This document shows positions 56,116 to 64,000 of a stretch of DNA of 64,000 bases, in pieces; position 1 is the first letter of the stretch; each line of letters opens with the position of its first letter. The stretch spans positions 3,720,001 through 3,784,000 of the forward strand of contig NZ_CP017946.1 of the NCBI RefSeq assembly GCF_003952665.1, in the 5' to 3' direction. The notes beneath the pieces are model-generated. The model worked only from the letters and a program-made list of their open reading frames with translations, made no database searches and was not told the DNA's origin. The position numbers and the translations under genes were made by a program. This DNA comes from Bosea sp. Tri-49 (GTDB taxonomy: Bacteria; Pseudomonadota; Alphaproteobacteria; Rhizobiales; Beijerinckiaceae).

Positions 56116-57027
56116 TCAGGCCGCCACGACGGGGTGGCGGATCTGGCCGATGCCGTCGACGCCGGCCTCGACTACGTCGCCCGGCCAGAGCCATTCCTGC
56201 GGCGTCCGGCCCGCCCCGACCCCATCCGGCGTACCGGTGGCGATGATGTCGCCGGGCTCCAGGGTGATCGCCGCGCTGATGTCCGCGATCAGGGTCGGGA
56301 TCTTGAACAGCATGTGGCGCGTGTTGGAACGCTGCTTGGTCTCACCGTTGACGGTCAGCCAGAGGTCGAGCGCGTGCGGTTCGGTGATCTCGTCGGCGGT
56401 CACGATGCAGGGACCGAACGGCGCGTAGGTGTCTTGGCCCTTCGAGTAGATCCACTGGCCGGATCGGCGGTTATCGCGGGCGCTAACGTCGATCATCACG
56501 CTGTAGCCGAAGACGAAGCTCATCGCCTCGGCCTCGGTGACACGGCGCGCGGTCCGGCCCATGACCACCGCGAGCTCGACCTCCCAGTCCAGCTGCTGCG
56601 TAATCTTGGCGTTGTGCTCGATCGCTTCGCCGGGGCCGACGACGCTGGTCGGCGGCTTCGAGAAGATCACCGGCTGCTTCGGCAGGTCCTTCGACGTGTC
56701 GAGCGCGGCGGCCGATTCCGCGACGTGCTCGACATAGTTCAGGCCGATGCCGAAAATGTTCTTCCGCGGACGCGGGATCGGCGCCAGCAGCTTGACATTG
56801 GCGAGCGGGAACGCGGAGTGGGCGGGCCAGCGCCCACGATGCTGCTCCAGCAGCGCACCCAGCGACGCCTGCCCGGCCGGGCCGAGATCGATCAGATCGA
56901 GCATCGCCGAGGGCAGGTCGAGGCCGACACCGGCGCCGAGCGTGGCGACGTCGACGACGAGGTCACCCTCGATGACGCCGAGCCGCGCTGCCGCTTCAAT
57001 CGTGCTGCGATAAGTTACGAGACGCAT
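56116..57027 (-). CDS. fumarylacetoacetate hydrolase family protein
   Basis: A 303-residue FAH-fold hydrolase. The metal-binding acidic residues are present in DWEVELAVVMG and FGYSVMIDVSARD, and the catalytic Lys in YSKGQDTYAPFGP. Members of this size hydrolyse acylpyruvates such as fumarylpyruvate or maleylpyruvate, or decarboxylate ring-cleavage products. It lies 12 bp after the gentisate-dioxygenase-like gene, so the natural proposal is hydrolysis of that enzyme's product to pyruvate and a dicarboxylate. No maleylpyruvate isomerase gene is nearby. Confidence 0.88.
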   Translation of the reverse strand: MRLVTYRSTIEAAARLGVIEGDLVVDVATLGAGVGLDLPSAMLDLIDLGPAGQASLGALLEQHRGRWPAHSAFPLANVKLLAPIPRPRKNIFGIGLNYVEHVAESAAALDTSKDLPKQPVIFSKPPTSVVGPGEAIEHNAKITQQLDWEVELAVVMGRTARRVTEAEAMSFVFGYSVMIDVSARDNRRSGQWIYSKGQDTYAPFGPCIVTADEITEPHALDLWLTVNGETKQRSNTRHMLFKIPTLIADISAAITLEPGDIIATGTPDGVGAGRTPQEWLWPGDVVEAGVDGIGQIRHPVVAA

Positions 57028-57039
57028 GATCGGCAGTCC

Positions 57040-58164
57040 TCAGAGTGCGAGCGGCTGGTGGCCGCCATGGTCGCCGAACGCTTCCTCGCGATAGAGCCCG
57101 AGCGAGTTCATCACCGGCATGTCGTTGAAGGCGAAGAGGCAGGCATCGTCGCTGGCCGACGCGTTGGCGTGTTCGTGCCAGGCCCAGGACGGCACGCAGA
57201 AGATGTCGCGCTCCTGCCAATCGAAGCGCTTGCCATCGATGACGGAGTGACCGCTGCCCTTGGCGACCTGGTAGATGAAGCTGCCAGTGTGGCGATGCGC
57301 CTTGGTCTTCTCGCCGGGCCGCAGCATCTGCATCGAGGCGCCGATCGTCTGCATCACCGGCCCGCCGGTGATGGGATTGACGTAGTTCATCAGCACGCCG
57401 TCGAAGGCCGAGCCGTCCGTCACCTTGGAAAAGCGCGTCAACGCCTCGTAGGTCGGCGCCCATTCGTATTTCAGCAGCGGCGAATAGGGCTTGCCCCAGT
57501 CGTGGCCGGCCGGCCGCAGCCCGGGATTGCCCCAGGCCCCGGTCATGTCGTCGACGGGATAGCCGACCGCCTGGCGCAGATCCGAATGGACCGCGTAGAA
57601 ATTCGCTTCCAGCGCGTTGACCAGCGGGATGTCGAGACCGTCCTGCCAGATGCAGGTCGAGCCATCAGACGAGACGCCGTGTTCGTGCCAGGTGCCGTTC
57701 GGCGTCAGCACGAAGTCATTGGCTCCGAGCGTCATCTTGTGGCCGTCGACGATGGTGTACGCGCCGGAGCCTTCCATGATGAAGCGCAGCGCCGAGGCTG
57801 AATGCGCGTGGGCGGAGGCCGTCTCGCCGGGGTGCATGACCTGCAGGCCCGAATAGAGCCAGCCCACGGCGGCGGAGACATCCCGCCGGCCCGGATTGTT
57901 CAGATAGATCACGCGGCGGCCGGCCTTTTCGGGCGTGACCAGCTCGACCGAGCGCAGGACATGCTCGCGCAGGTCGCGATAGCGCCAGAGCACGGGAACG
58001 GAGGCCGATTTGGGCGCCCAGGGCTCGATCTTGTTGGCCACGGTCCAGAGCGCGCCCGCTTCGAGCGCTTCCAGCTGCTCGTAATAGGCCAGCAGCTCTG
58101 GCGTGTCCTCGACGTTCGCCCGGCCGGCGACATCCTCTCGATGGTTCTGTTTCGGAGCTGACAT
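57040..58164 (-). CDS. gentisate 1,2-dioxygenase-like bicupin
   Basis: A 374-residue two-cupin protein of the gentisate / 1-hydroxy-2-naphthoate / salicylate 1,2-dioxygenase family. The N-terminal cupin has the iron triad candidates His119 and His121 (SAHAHSASALRF) and His160 (GTWHEHG). The second cupin also has His residues (KAHRHTGSF, WAWHEH), so both sites may be occupied or one may be structural. The enzyme would open an aromatic ring beside a carboxylate. It is the first gene of the operon that ends at 49881 and is divergent from the GntR regulator. Confidence 0.87.
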   Translation of the reverse strand: MSAPKQNHREDVAGRANVEDTPELLAYYEQLEALEAGALWTVANKIEPWAPKSASVPVLWRYRDLREHVLRSVELVTPEKAGRRVIYLNNPGRRDVSAAVGWLYSGLQVMHPGETASAHAHSASALRFIMEGSGAYTIVDGHKMTLGANDFVLTPNGTWHEHGVSSDGSTCIWQDGLDIPLVNALEANFYAVHSDLRQAVGYPVDDMTGAWGNPGLRPAGHDWGKPYSPLLKYEWAPTYEALTRFSKVTDGSAFDGVLMNYVNPITGGPVMQTIGASMQMLRPGEKTKAHRHTGSFIYQVAKGSGHSVIDGKRFDWQERDIFCVPSWAWHEHANASASDDACLFAFNDMPVMNSLGLYREEAFGDHGGHQPLAL

Positions 58165-58178
58165 GGCGACCTCCTCTC

Positions 58179-58211
58179 AAAATATGGATTTTGGTTAGCA
58201 TGCCGTATTTT
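58179..58211. promoter_or_regulatory. inverted repeat between the dioxygenase operon and the GntR gene
   Basis: AAAATATGG (58179-58187) and CCGTATTTT (58203-58211) form 9-bp arms with one mismatch and a 15-base spacer. The region is strikingly AT-rich and lies in the 82-bp divergent intergenic space. It may hold overlapping promoters and the operator for the GntR-type protein. Confidence 0.45.
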
Positions 58212-58246
58212 CGAAAGAAAGATGTTTTTGCGTTAGACGCGCATTC

Positions 58247-59029
58247 GTGTACGGTCGGTCCAGAACCGAGGAATGGGATCGAATCGTGCGCGTGAAGCGA
58301 AATGCGGCAGCTATGGCGGGCCATGAGGAGACGGCCTCCCCCGAGGCGTCGTTCACAGCGGCTGAAACCGCCTATCGGAAACTGCGGAGCGATATCGTCG
58401 CGGGTGTCTTCGAGCCCGGGCAGCCGCTGCGGCTCGAATTCCTGCGCCAGCGCTACGGACTGAGCTTCTCGCCGCTGCGCGAGGCGTTGAACCGCCTGCA
58501 GACCGAAAGGCTCGTCCTCGCGGCAGCATTACGCGGCTTCTCGGTCGCTCCAGTCTCGATCGAAGAGATGTGGGATGTGACGGAGACAAGAACGCTCATC
58601 GAATGCGAGGCTCTCAAGCGGTCCATCGCTCGCGGCGACGATGATTGGGAGGCCGGCATCGTCGCGGCCTTTCACGCGCTCGACCTGCAGGTGCGCCGGC
58701 ACGTTCCGGCTGGCCGCGAGCTCAGTGTCGACGAGCTGTCAGCGCTCGAGATCCGTCATCAGGAGTTCCACAGGGCACTCATTGCCCGGTGCGGCTCGCG
58801 CCGGCTGATCAACCTCTCCGACCAGCTCCATGTCGAGACCCAGCGTTATCGCCTGCCGGCGCTCGCGGGAAAGATGCCGACGGGCCCGCGCGACGTCGCG
58901 TTCGAGCATCGGCAGATCATGGACGCGGCTCTCGCAAGAGATGCCGACAAGGCCCAGGATCTTCTTGCCGCGCATTATCGGCGGACGGCGGAACTGATCG
59001 AGGCGCAGATGTCGCCTCGATCCGGCTGA
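58247..59029 (+). CDS. GntR family regulator with FCD domain
   Basis: A regulator of up to 260 residues. The winged helix-turn-helix is seen in AYRKLRSDIVAGVFEPGQPL and FSPLREALNRLQTERLV, and the C-terminal FCD ligand-binding domain has the metal-site pattern with IRHQEFHRALI and FEHRQIMDAAL. FCD regulators usually repress catabolic operons and are released by an organic acid. It is divergent from the ring-cleavage / Liv operon and is its likely regulator. Start choice is unclear: GTG at 58247, GTG at 58286 and ATG at 58313 are all in frame. Confidence 0.87.
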   Translation: MYGRSRTEEWDRIVRVKRNAAAMAGHEETASPEASFTAAETAYRKLRSDIVAGVFEPGQPLRLEFLRQRYGLSFSPLREALNRLQTERLVLAAALRGFSVAPVSIEEMWDVTETRTLIECEALKRSIARGDDDWEAGIVAAFHALDLQVRRHVPAGRELSVDELSALEIRHQEFHRALIARCGSRRLINLSDQLHVETQRYRLPALAGKMPTGPRDVAFEHRQIMDAALARDADKAQDLLAAHYRRTAELIEAQMSPRSG

Positions 59030-59257
59030 CCGCTGCGGGACGGATCGAAGCGCTGCCAAGCCCGCTCGCTTTGTGACGGGCCGAGATGCCCGAATGAGGA
59101 TCGATTATGACGATCCGGCGCTCGATGAGGCCTGCCAGGTCGGTCGATAGGCCGGTGCCGAGCTCTGGATGCCCGCTTTCTGGCGGCGGCCAAGAGTCCG
59201 CTAGTGGCACAACCAAGCCTTCCTCTTGCCAGAATTCGCGCGTGATCGTCGCGTCCG

Positions 59258-59950
59258 TCACTGCACCCGACGCGGTTCGAAGGCGAAGGCGCTGAGCCCC
59301 AGCCATTGTTGCATGGAGCAAGCCAGGGCCTGATCGCCGTCGATCTCGAAGTGACCGGTGTCGGACTCCTTCTTGATCGTCGTCAGCCCCATCCAGATCG
59401 CTGTCATCGTGCGCAGGGAACTCGTGACCAGCAGATCGAGCTGATGGCCGGGATCGAAATTGCAAAGGTCGACTGCACCGTCGGCCACCACCAGCCACCA
59501 CCTCTTCTGTGACCCCGGAAGTTCGGGGTACAGAAACTGTATCGTGCAGCGATGCGCCGGCAGCAGCTTGACGTTGAGACTTCGGCGCATGTCCCACATC
59601 AGCAGCGAAGGGTCGAGGTTCTTGAGCGAGAGCCGCGATTCCATCCAGTGCTGCGCCCAGTTGCCGAGGCCCATGATCAACGATCTCAGTTCCTCGCCCG
59701 CCTCGGACAGGTGATATTCAACCGAGCCCTTCGCCTTGCGCGATACGGTGATGACCCCGGCCTGCTGCAATTCCTTGAGCCGTTTCGAGAGCAAGGCCGG
59801 CGACATCTTCGGTAGGCCGCGCCGCAGATCATTGAATCGGGTGCTGCCGCAGAGCAGCTCTCGCACGACCAGCGTCGTCCATCGACTGCACAATATCTCC
59901 GAGGCCATCGACACCGGGCAGAACTGGCCGTAACCGCCGCGATTGTTCAT
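59258..59950 (-). CDS. HxlR family regulator with C-terminal SCP2-like domain
   Basis: A 230-residue regulator. The HxlR winged helix is clear: CPVSMASEILCSRWTTLVVRELL, FNDLRRGLPKMSPALLSKRL and LQQAGVI. HxlR domains usually have about 110 residues; the extra C-terminal half (LNVKLLPAHRCTIQFL and WWLVVADGAVDLC) resembles the sterol-carrier-like domain fused to some HxlR proteins, probably for sensing. It is divergent from the acyl-CoA-dehydrogenase-like gene, with a perfect dyad between them. Confidence 0.87.
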   Translation of the reverse strand: MNNRGGYGQFCPVSMASEILCSRWTTLVVRELLCGSTRFNDLRRGLPKMSPALLSKRLKELQQAGVITVSRKAKGSVEYHLSEAGEELRSLIMGLGNWAQHWMESRLSLKNLDPSLLMWDMRRSLNVKLLPAHRCTIQFLYPELPGSQKRWWLVVADGAVDLCNFDPGHQLDLLVTSSLRTMTAIWMGLTTIKKESDTGHFEIDGDQALACSMQQWLGLSAFAFEPRRVQ

Positions 59951-60012
59951 GGCGAGCCCCGTTTTGCTTCTGGCGAATGGTACCAGATCAGGGCCGCACG
60001 GAAAACGCCGGT

Positions 60013-60029
60013 AGTTCAGTTGCTGAACT
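60013..60029. promoter_or_regulatory. perfect dyad AGTTCAG-TTG-CTGAACT, candidate HxlR operator
   Basis: A 17-bp element with perfect 7-bp inverted arms lies in the 133-bp space between the divergent HxlR and acyl-CoA-dehydrogenase-like genes, 55 bp upstream of the latter. HxlR proteins bind as dimers to such dyads near their own gene. Binding is inferred. Confidence 0.5.
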
Positions 60030-60083
60030 GGAAGCTCGGAACCTCAGCGGTGATCCTTTTGCCTCGCAGGAATGGAGGACACC

Positions 60084-61256
60084 ATGTCGACGATCACTGC
60101 TTCGAAAGCCTCGGCCCCGTCATTCGTCGGAGGCACCGCCTCTCCCGCCAATATCGTGGAAACGGCGCGCCATCTTGCGCCGAAACTCGCCGCGCGTGCC
60201 GCCGAGATCGACCAGAATGACCGTTTCGTCAGCGAGAACTACTCCTTGCTGAAGGAGGCGGGCCTCGTCGAGGCAGGCGTCCCGCGGGAACTCGGCGGCG
60301 GCGGCGCCGAGATATCCGAGCTCGCCGAGATGCTGCGCGTACTCGCAAGGGCATGCGGTTCCACGGCGCTGGCTTTTTCCATGCATACCCATCAGGTCGC
60401 CATCCCCGCCTGGCGTTGGCGGCACCAGAAGGTCGCCGCTGTGGAACCCCTGCTGAAACGGGTCGCCGCGGAGAGAATCATCTTGTTGTCGTCCGGCGGC
60501 TCGGACTGGATCGGCGGATCAGGAAAAGCCGAGAGGGACGGCGACGGCTACCGTATCACCGCGCGGAAGGTGTTCACCTCCGGCGCCGAAGCCGGCGATA
60601 TCCTGATGACCGGAGCGATTCATGAAGGAGAAGACGGGAACCGGTCGGTCATTCACTTCGGTGCGCCGATGAAATCCTCGGCGGTGCGCATTGAGGATAC
60701 CTGGCGCACGCTGGGCATGCGTGGCACCGCGTCGAACGACGTCGTGATCGAGGATCTCTTTATCCCTGCCGCGAATGTCGCATTTTCGCGCAAGGCCGGC
60801 GAGTGGCACCCCGTTTTCGAGACAATTGCGACCATCGCTTTCCCGCTGATCTATGCTGTCTACCTTGGAGTTGCCGAGAGCGCGCGCGACATCGCCATCG
60901 AGATCGCGAAGAAGAAGCAGGCATCCGACCCGTCGCTGGCCGGACGCATGGACACCGAATTGCGGGCCGCGCAGCTCGCACACCGTTTGATGCTGGATAC
61001 CGTGGCGCGTAACGCGCCGTGCGCCGGGACAGTCAACGAGGTCATGATCGGGCGTACTCTGGTTGCCCGTCACGCGATTGCAGCCGTCGATCTGGCGATG
61101 GAGCTGGCAGGCGGTGCGTCGTTCTACCGGGCAACGGGATTGGAGCGGCGCTTCCGTGACATCCAAGGGGCACGTTTTCACCCGCTCCAGGCCAGCCCCC
61201 AGGCACGCTATGCCGGTGCAATGGCGCTAGGCTTGCCGACGGGTTCGATCTTTTGA
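60084..61256 (+). CDS. acyl-CoA dehydrogenase family flavoprotein
   Basis: A 390-residue member of the acyl-CoA dehydrogenase fold: helical N-terminal domain (GLVEAGVPRELGGGGAEISEL), beta domain with SGGSDWIGGSG, ARKVFTSGAE and a helical C-terminal domain. The beta-domain and the C-terminal ARFHPLQASPQARYAG segment resemble the group that includes flavin monooxygenases such as DszC more than true acyl-CoA dehydrogenases, and no obvious catalytic Glu is seen. The ATG at 60084 is chosen because GGAGG lies five bases upstream; an ATG at 60072 is in frame. Its 3' end overlaps the convergent membrane-protein gene by 49 bases. Confidence 0.85.
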   Translation: MSTITASKASAPSFVGGTASPANIVETARHLAPKLAARAAEIDQNDRFVSENYSLLKEAGLVEAGVPRELGGGGAEISELAEMLRVLARACGSTALAFSMHTHQVAIPAWRWRHQKVAAVEPLLKRVAAERIILLSSGGSDWIGGSGKAERDGDGYRITARKVFTSGAEAGDILMTGAIHEGEDGNRSVIHFGAPMKSSAVRIEDTWRTLGMRGTASNDVVIEDLFIPAANVAFSRKAGEWHPVFETIATIAFPLIYAVYLGVAESARDIAIEIAKKKQASDPSLAGRMDTELRAAQLAHRLMLDTVARNAPCAGTVNEVMIGRTLVARHAIAAVDLAMELAGGASFYRATGLERRFRDIQGARFHPLQASPQARYAGAMALGLPTGSIF

Positions 61257-61969
61257 CAGGCCGATACAGGCCGGAGGAGGAAGCAACATCTCAAGCTTCC
61301 TTCGGCCCTATGGTTGGTTCGAACGCGCTCAGCGCGGGTGCCCGCCGTACCCGTTTCGCCATTCGGCCAATGGCGAGCTCGGGTGAACGGCAAAGACACC
61401 GCGAATGTCGCGAAGAGATCGCGTGGCGGATCAGCCGCATTCCATACGCGTAGACAGGCCAATACCACCAGGCCGCCGGAGGCGATTCCGATCGCGACGG
61501 CGAGATCGCGCCGCCAACGCGAGAAGATCGACCTGCGACCTGTGGTCAACGGGAAACATATCATTGTCGCCACAGCCGAGATAACGACGCAGTTCAGCAA
61601 GGCGCGGCGGAGCACTGGATCGAAGATGAGACTCAGCAGCAGGACCCAGGACGCCAGCACCACGAGCAAGGCAGCCGCGATCCAGGCCGCCGCGGACAGA
61701 AGCGGCCGAGCCTTCGACCTCCCGAGGATCGAGCTAGCAACCGCTGCCGTTGCGACAACAGCGATCAGACAAATCGCGACAATGCCGAGAGCCAGCAGCG
61801 CAGGACTATAATCAGCGGTTTTGAGTCCTTGGAGGAAATCCTGCCACGCCCCACCCGAAGAGAGCCATCCCGAGAACCTCGCTGCCAGACCGTTCTCGAT
61901 CAGCATGGAGAAACGATGGAGCATCGCGGTTGCAGCCTCGAGCTCGTCGGTCCGTAAATCGGCAGCCAT
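61208..61969 (-). CDS. hypothetical membrane protein, four predicted transmembrane segments
   Basis: A frame of 253 residues from ATG 61969. I do not recognise the family. An amphipathic start is followed by four hydrophobic segments (ALLALGIVAICLIAVVATAA; AAWIAAALLVVLASWVLLL; CVVISAVATMICF; LAVAIGIASGGLVVLACL) separated by short basic loops, then a hydrophilic tail. That regular pattern is unlikely by chance, which supports a real gene, though its last 49 bases run antisense into the acyl-CoA-dehydrogenase-like gene. The open frame extends upstream to 62197 without convincing sequence. Confidence 0.5.
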   Translation of the reverse strand: MAADLRTDELEAATAMLHRFSMLIENGLAARFSGWLSSGGAWQDFLQGLKTADYSPALLALGIVAICLIAVVATAAVASSILGRSKARPLLSAAAWIAAALLVVLASWVLLLSLIFDPVLRRALLNCVVISAVATMICFPLTTGRRSIFSRWRRDLAVAIGIASGGLVVLACLRVWNAADPPRDLFATFAVSLPFTRARHWPNGETGTAGTRAERVRTNHRAEGSLRCCFLLRPVSACQKIEPVGKPSAIAPA

Positions 61970-62441
61970 GGTCTCAGTCTCGCGTGGAAGTCGACGACAT
62001 TGGCCTGTCCACGCCAAACGTGGCGTCGACAGCGCGGTCTGGCATTGGGCCTGCCCCTTTCCCAACACAGGCGTCCGCCTGTCTTGCCATTTCGCCACAA
62101 TCGCGCCCGGCAATTCTCCATCCCCACCGGTCGGAAATCGCCAACCGTTGTGTGGCGCGGGATGAGCCTCCGCCCTAGGGCGCTTTGTTCTGATCACTCA
62201 GGAGGAGCAGGGTGAGAGAGCACGCTGTACAATCAAAGACTGAATAATCCCCGCGGGGTTGGCCGGCGCCGCTCCCAGAAATTTTGGCAGACCCGCTACC
62301 GACATTCCGTTGCTAAGGAGGATTTTTGACACGCTCCGAACTTCGCCTATGGGTCGAGAGCCAACTTTGATCCACCCGGCAGGGAATGTCCGGTTGCTGG
62401 CGATGGGCCAATGTCTGGTAGTGGCGCAAAATGCCCCTACG
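61970..62441. other. 472-bp region without a recognisable gene
   Basis: It lies between the orphan membrane protein and the end of the iron-type binding-protein gene. A plus-strand frame at 62259-62471 and a minus-strand extension above 61969 are open but resemble nothing I know and have no clear start signals. AT content rises around 62220-62330, compatible with a promoter for the membrane protein or an old insertion scar. No inverted-repeat ends typical of insertion sequences were seen. Confidence 0.4.
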
Positions 62442-63596
62442 TTAGCGCTGAAGATCGATCCAATAGCCTGACCGATAGGTAATCGGCAGGAACTGCTCGT
62501 GCAGCCGGCGCAGTGTGTCATCGGGATCAAGATCAGCGAACAGTTCGGGATGCAGCCAGCGGGCGATCCGCTGGAGCGCCACGAACTGGTACGGGCTGGT
62601 GTAGAACTGGTGCCAGATCGCGTGGACGCGGCCGGCCCTGACCGCCTTCGTCGCTCGGAAGGCCGGCCGCGCCGCCAGCGCGGCAAGCTTCTCCTGCGCC
62701 TTGCGAAGATCGGCGCCGGGGCCGAGACCGACCCAGGCGCCATTCGGCGCCAGCGCTTCCCAGTTGCCGCCGGTGACGATCACCACATCGGGATCGCGCA
62801 CAATGATCGTCTCGGGATTGATCGTCCCGAACGTGCCAGCGAGCAGCTCGCTGCCGAGATTGATGCCGCCGGCAGCGGCGACTATGGCGCCGAAATTCTC
62901 GTTGCCAAAGCTCAAGCAGCATTCGTCGGAATAGCCGGGAATCCGGTCGAGCATGACCAGCGGCCTGGCCAGCGGGCCGGCCGCGGCGAGCCGCTCTGTC
63001 ACGCGAGCGACCTCCGCAGCCCGGAAGGCGATCAGCGCCTCGGCGATCTCGCTTTTGCCGAAGAGCTGCCCTAGCAGGCGCAGGGACGGCTTGGTGTTCC
63101 GCGAGGGCGCTTGCCGGAAGTCGACATAGACGACCGGGATGCCCAGCTCTGCCAGCCGCTCGACCAAACGGATCTCCTCGGCCGGGCGCTGCATCTCGGC
63201 TCCGAGCACGACGAGATCGGGCCACAGCGAGATCGCCTTCTCGATGTCGAAGGAGCCGCGACTGGGGGAGCCGAAGCGCGGCAGCGCCGCCGCCTGCGGA
63301 AAGCGCGCGACATAGGCGGCATATGTGTCGGGATCGGATTTCTCGAAATCCTCGCCCCAGCCGACGATCCGCCCGAACGCATTCTCGCGGTCGAGCGCCG
63401 CGGTGACATGGATCTGCCGGCCCTCGCCGAGAATGACGCGACGGACGGGAACCGTGACGGAGACCTGTCGTCCCGCCACGTCGGTCACCGTGACGGTCTC
63501 CGCCATCGCGCGTGCTGGCATGAGCGCGAGCCAGGTGAGCAGCGCAAGCGCAAACCAGCGCAGGGTGCTCGCACAGCGGGGCCGCTGCCCGCTCAC
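62442..63596 (-). CDS. iron/siderophore-type ABC transporter substrate-binding protein
   Basis: A 384-residue periplasmic binding protein of the helical-backbone (FecB/BtuF-like) type. The signal peptide LRWFALALLTWLALMPARAMA is followed by VTVTDVAGRQVSVTVPVRRV, the usual start of this fold, then DLVVLGAEMQRP and FGTINPETIIVRDPDVVIVTGG. The start is GTG at 63596, one base after the receptor stop; the longer frame overlaps the receptor. It probably delivers a ferric siderophore or haem-like ligand imported by the TonB-dependent receptor to an inner-membrane permease that is not encoded in this window. Confidence 0.86.
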   Translation of the reverse strand: MSGQRPRCASTLRWFALALLTWLALMPARAMAETVTVTDVAGRQVSVTVPVRRVILGEGRQIHVTAALDRENAFGRIVGWGEDFEKSDPDTYAAYVARFPQAAALPRFGSPSRGSFDIEKAISLWPDLVVLGAEMQRPAEEIRLVERLAELGIPVVYVDFRQAPSRNTKPSLRLLGQLFGKSEIAEALIAFRAAEVARVTERLAAAGPLARPLVMLDRIPGYSDECCLSFGNENFGAIVAAAGGINLGSELLAGTFGTINPETIIVRDPDVVIVTGGNWEALAPNGAWVGLGPGADLRKAQEKLAALAARPAFRATKAVRAGRVHAIWHQFYTSPYQFVALQRIARWLHPELFADLDPDDTLRRLHEQFLPITYRSGYWIDLQR

Positions 63597-63597
63597 G

Positions 63598-64000
63598 CTA
63601 GAGATCCATCGACATCGACAGCCGGAAGGTGCGCGGCGCACCGACATAGAAGGTGCCGAACGAGGCGACGCTCGACCAGTACTTGGTGTCGGCGACGTTC
63701 TGGACCGTGGCGCGGAACACGGTCTTGCGCCCGGCGATCTCGGTGGCGTAGCGCGCGCCGAGGTCGAACCGCGTCCAGTCCGGCAGCGACTGGGTATTGG
63801 CCGCGTCGACATACTGCTTGCCGGTGTAGACAAGCGTCCCCGTGAGCGTCAGGCCTCTGAGCCAGGGCACGTCCCATTCGGCACCCAGATTGAGCTGCAC
63901 CGGCGCGACGCCGATCGGCCGGTTGCCAAGATTGGCGGCGACCGCGGTCTTAGTCAGCTTTCCGTCGAGGAGCGAGGCGCCGCCCAGCAAGCGCAGCTGC
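63598..64000 (-). CDS. TonB-dependent receptor, C-terminal part (gene starts beyond the window)
   Basis: The frame is open to the window edge, so the in-frame ATG at 63990 is internal. The visible 134 residues are the last barrel strands of a TonB-dependent siderophore receptor: LGAEWDVPWLRGLTLTGTLVYTG, WTRFDLGARY, FRATVQNVADTKYW and the end SFGTFYVGAPRTFRLSMSM. The final residues MSMDL differ slightly from the usual terminal Phe. It is upstream of, and one base from, the binding-protein gene, which indicates a shared iron-uptake operon. Confidence 0.88.
   Translation of the reverse strand, partial: QLRLLGGASLLDGKLTKTAVAANLGNRPIGVAPVQLNLGAEWDVPWLRGLTLTGTLVYTGKQYVDAANTQSLPDWTRFDLGARYATEIAGRKTVFRATVQNVADTKYWSSVASFGTFYVGAPRTFRLSMSMDL

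Noticed and set aside
58917..59597. Minus-strand 226-codon open frame between the GntR and HxlR genes
   Set aside because: It overlaps the 3' half of the HxlR gene in another frame and the GntR gene antisense; a short stretch looks protein-like but no start signal or family supports it.
62259..62471. 70-codon plus-strand frame in the gap before the iron-type binding protein
   Set aside because: No ribosome-binding site, no recognised family, and it runs antisense into the end of the neighbouring gene; possibly remnant DNA.

Overview
The window is about 64 kb of GC-rich DNA without rRNA, tRNA, CRISPR or intact insertion sequences. Gene order and content (PcaQ with pcaDCHG, a SAM-II riboswitch, an IalB protein, many Liv/aromatic genes) suggest an alphaproteobacterium of the Hyphomicrobiales, perhaps Bosea-like; this is inference from family content, not a search.

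Left part (1-15.8 kb). After the end of a c-type cytochrome come pcaQ and the divergent pcaDCHG operon for protocatechuate ring cleavage, with a perfect PcaQ-type palindrome between them. Convergent to it is a nine-gene minus-strand operon (13625 to 4038): flavin reductase, three LLM flavin monooxygenases, an M20 deacetylase, a GNAT acetyltransferase, a fused permease/ATPase and two paralogous solute-binding proteins. The content matches the Bacillus subtilis S-(2-succino)cysteine salvage operon (SnaA, TcyJ-N, CmoO, CmoJ, SndA). Its 5' leader carries a well-formed SAM-II riboswitch, a 19-codon leader ORF with its own ribosome-binding site inside a hairpin, and a terminator-like hairpin that competes with a second one. 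Together these suggest SAM-controlled salvage of organic sulfur. A Tat-exported MBL-fold protein and an SCO protein follow.

Centre (16-38.5 kb). A two-partner secretion operon: IalB-like protein, a 6,480-residue filamentous adhesin, its TpsB transporter and a SapC protein. The adhesin has fifteen 80-residue repeats near its C terminus, embedded helical-looking modules, and only eight mature cysteines, all in four tight pairs.

Right part (38.7-64 kb). An aromatic-acid MFS transporter with an unfamiliar regulator and a TetR gene sharing a dyad motif; an SDR; an exported caspase-like protease with an OmpA-domain protein, divergent from two DUF4399 genes and a pseudo-caspase fused to an FGE-like domain; a nine-gene ring-cleavage and Liv-type ABC transporter operon with a divergent GntR regulator; an HxlR regulator divergent from an acyl-CoA-dehydrogenase-like flavoenzyme with a perfect dyad between; an orphan membrane protein; and an iron-type binding protein next to a truncated TonB-dependent receptor.
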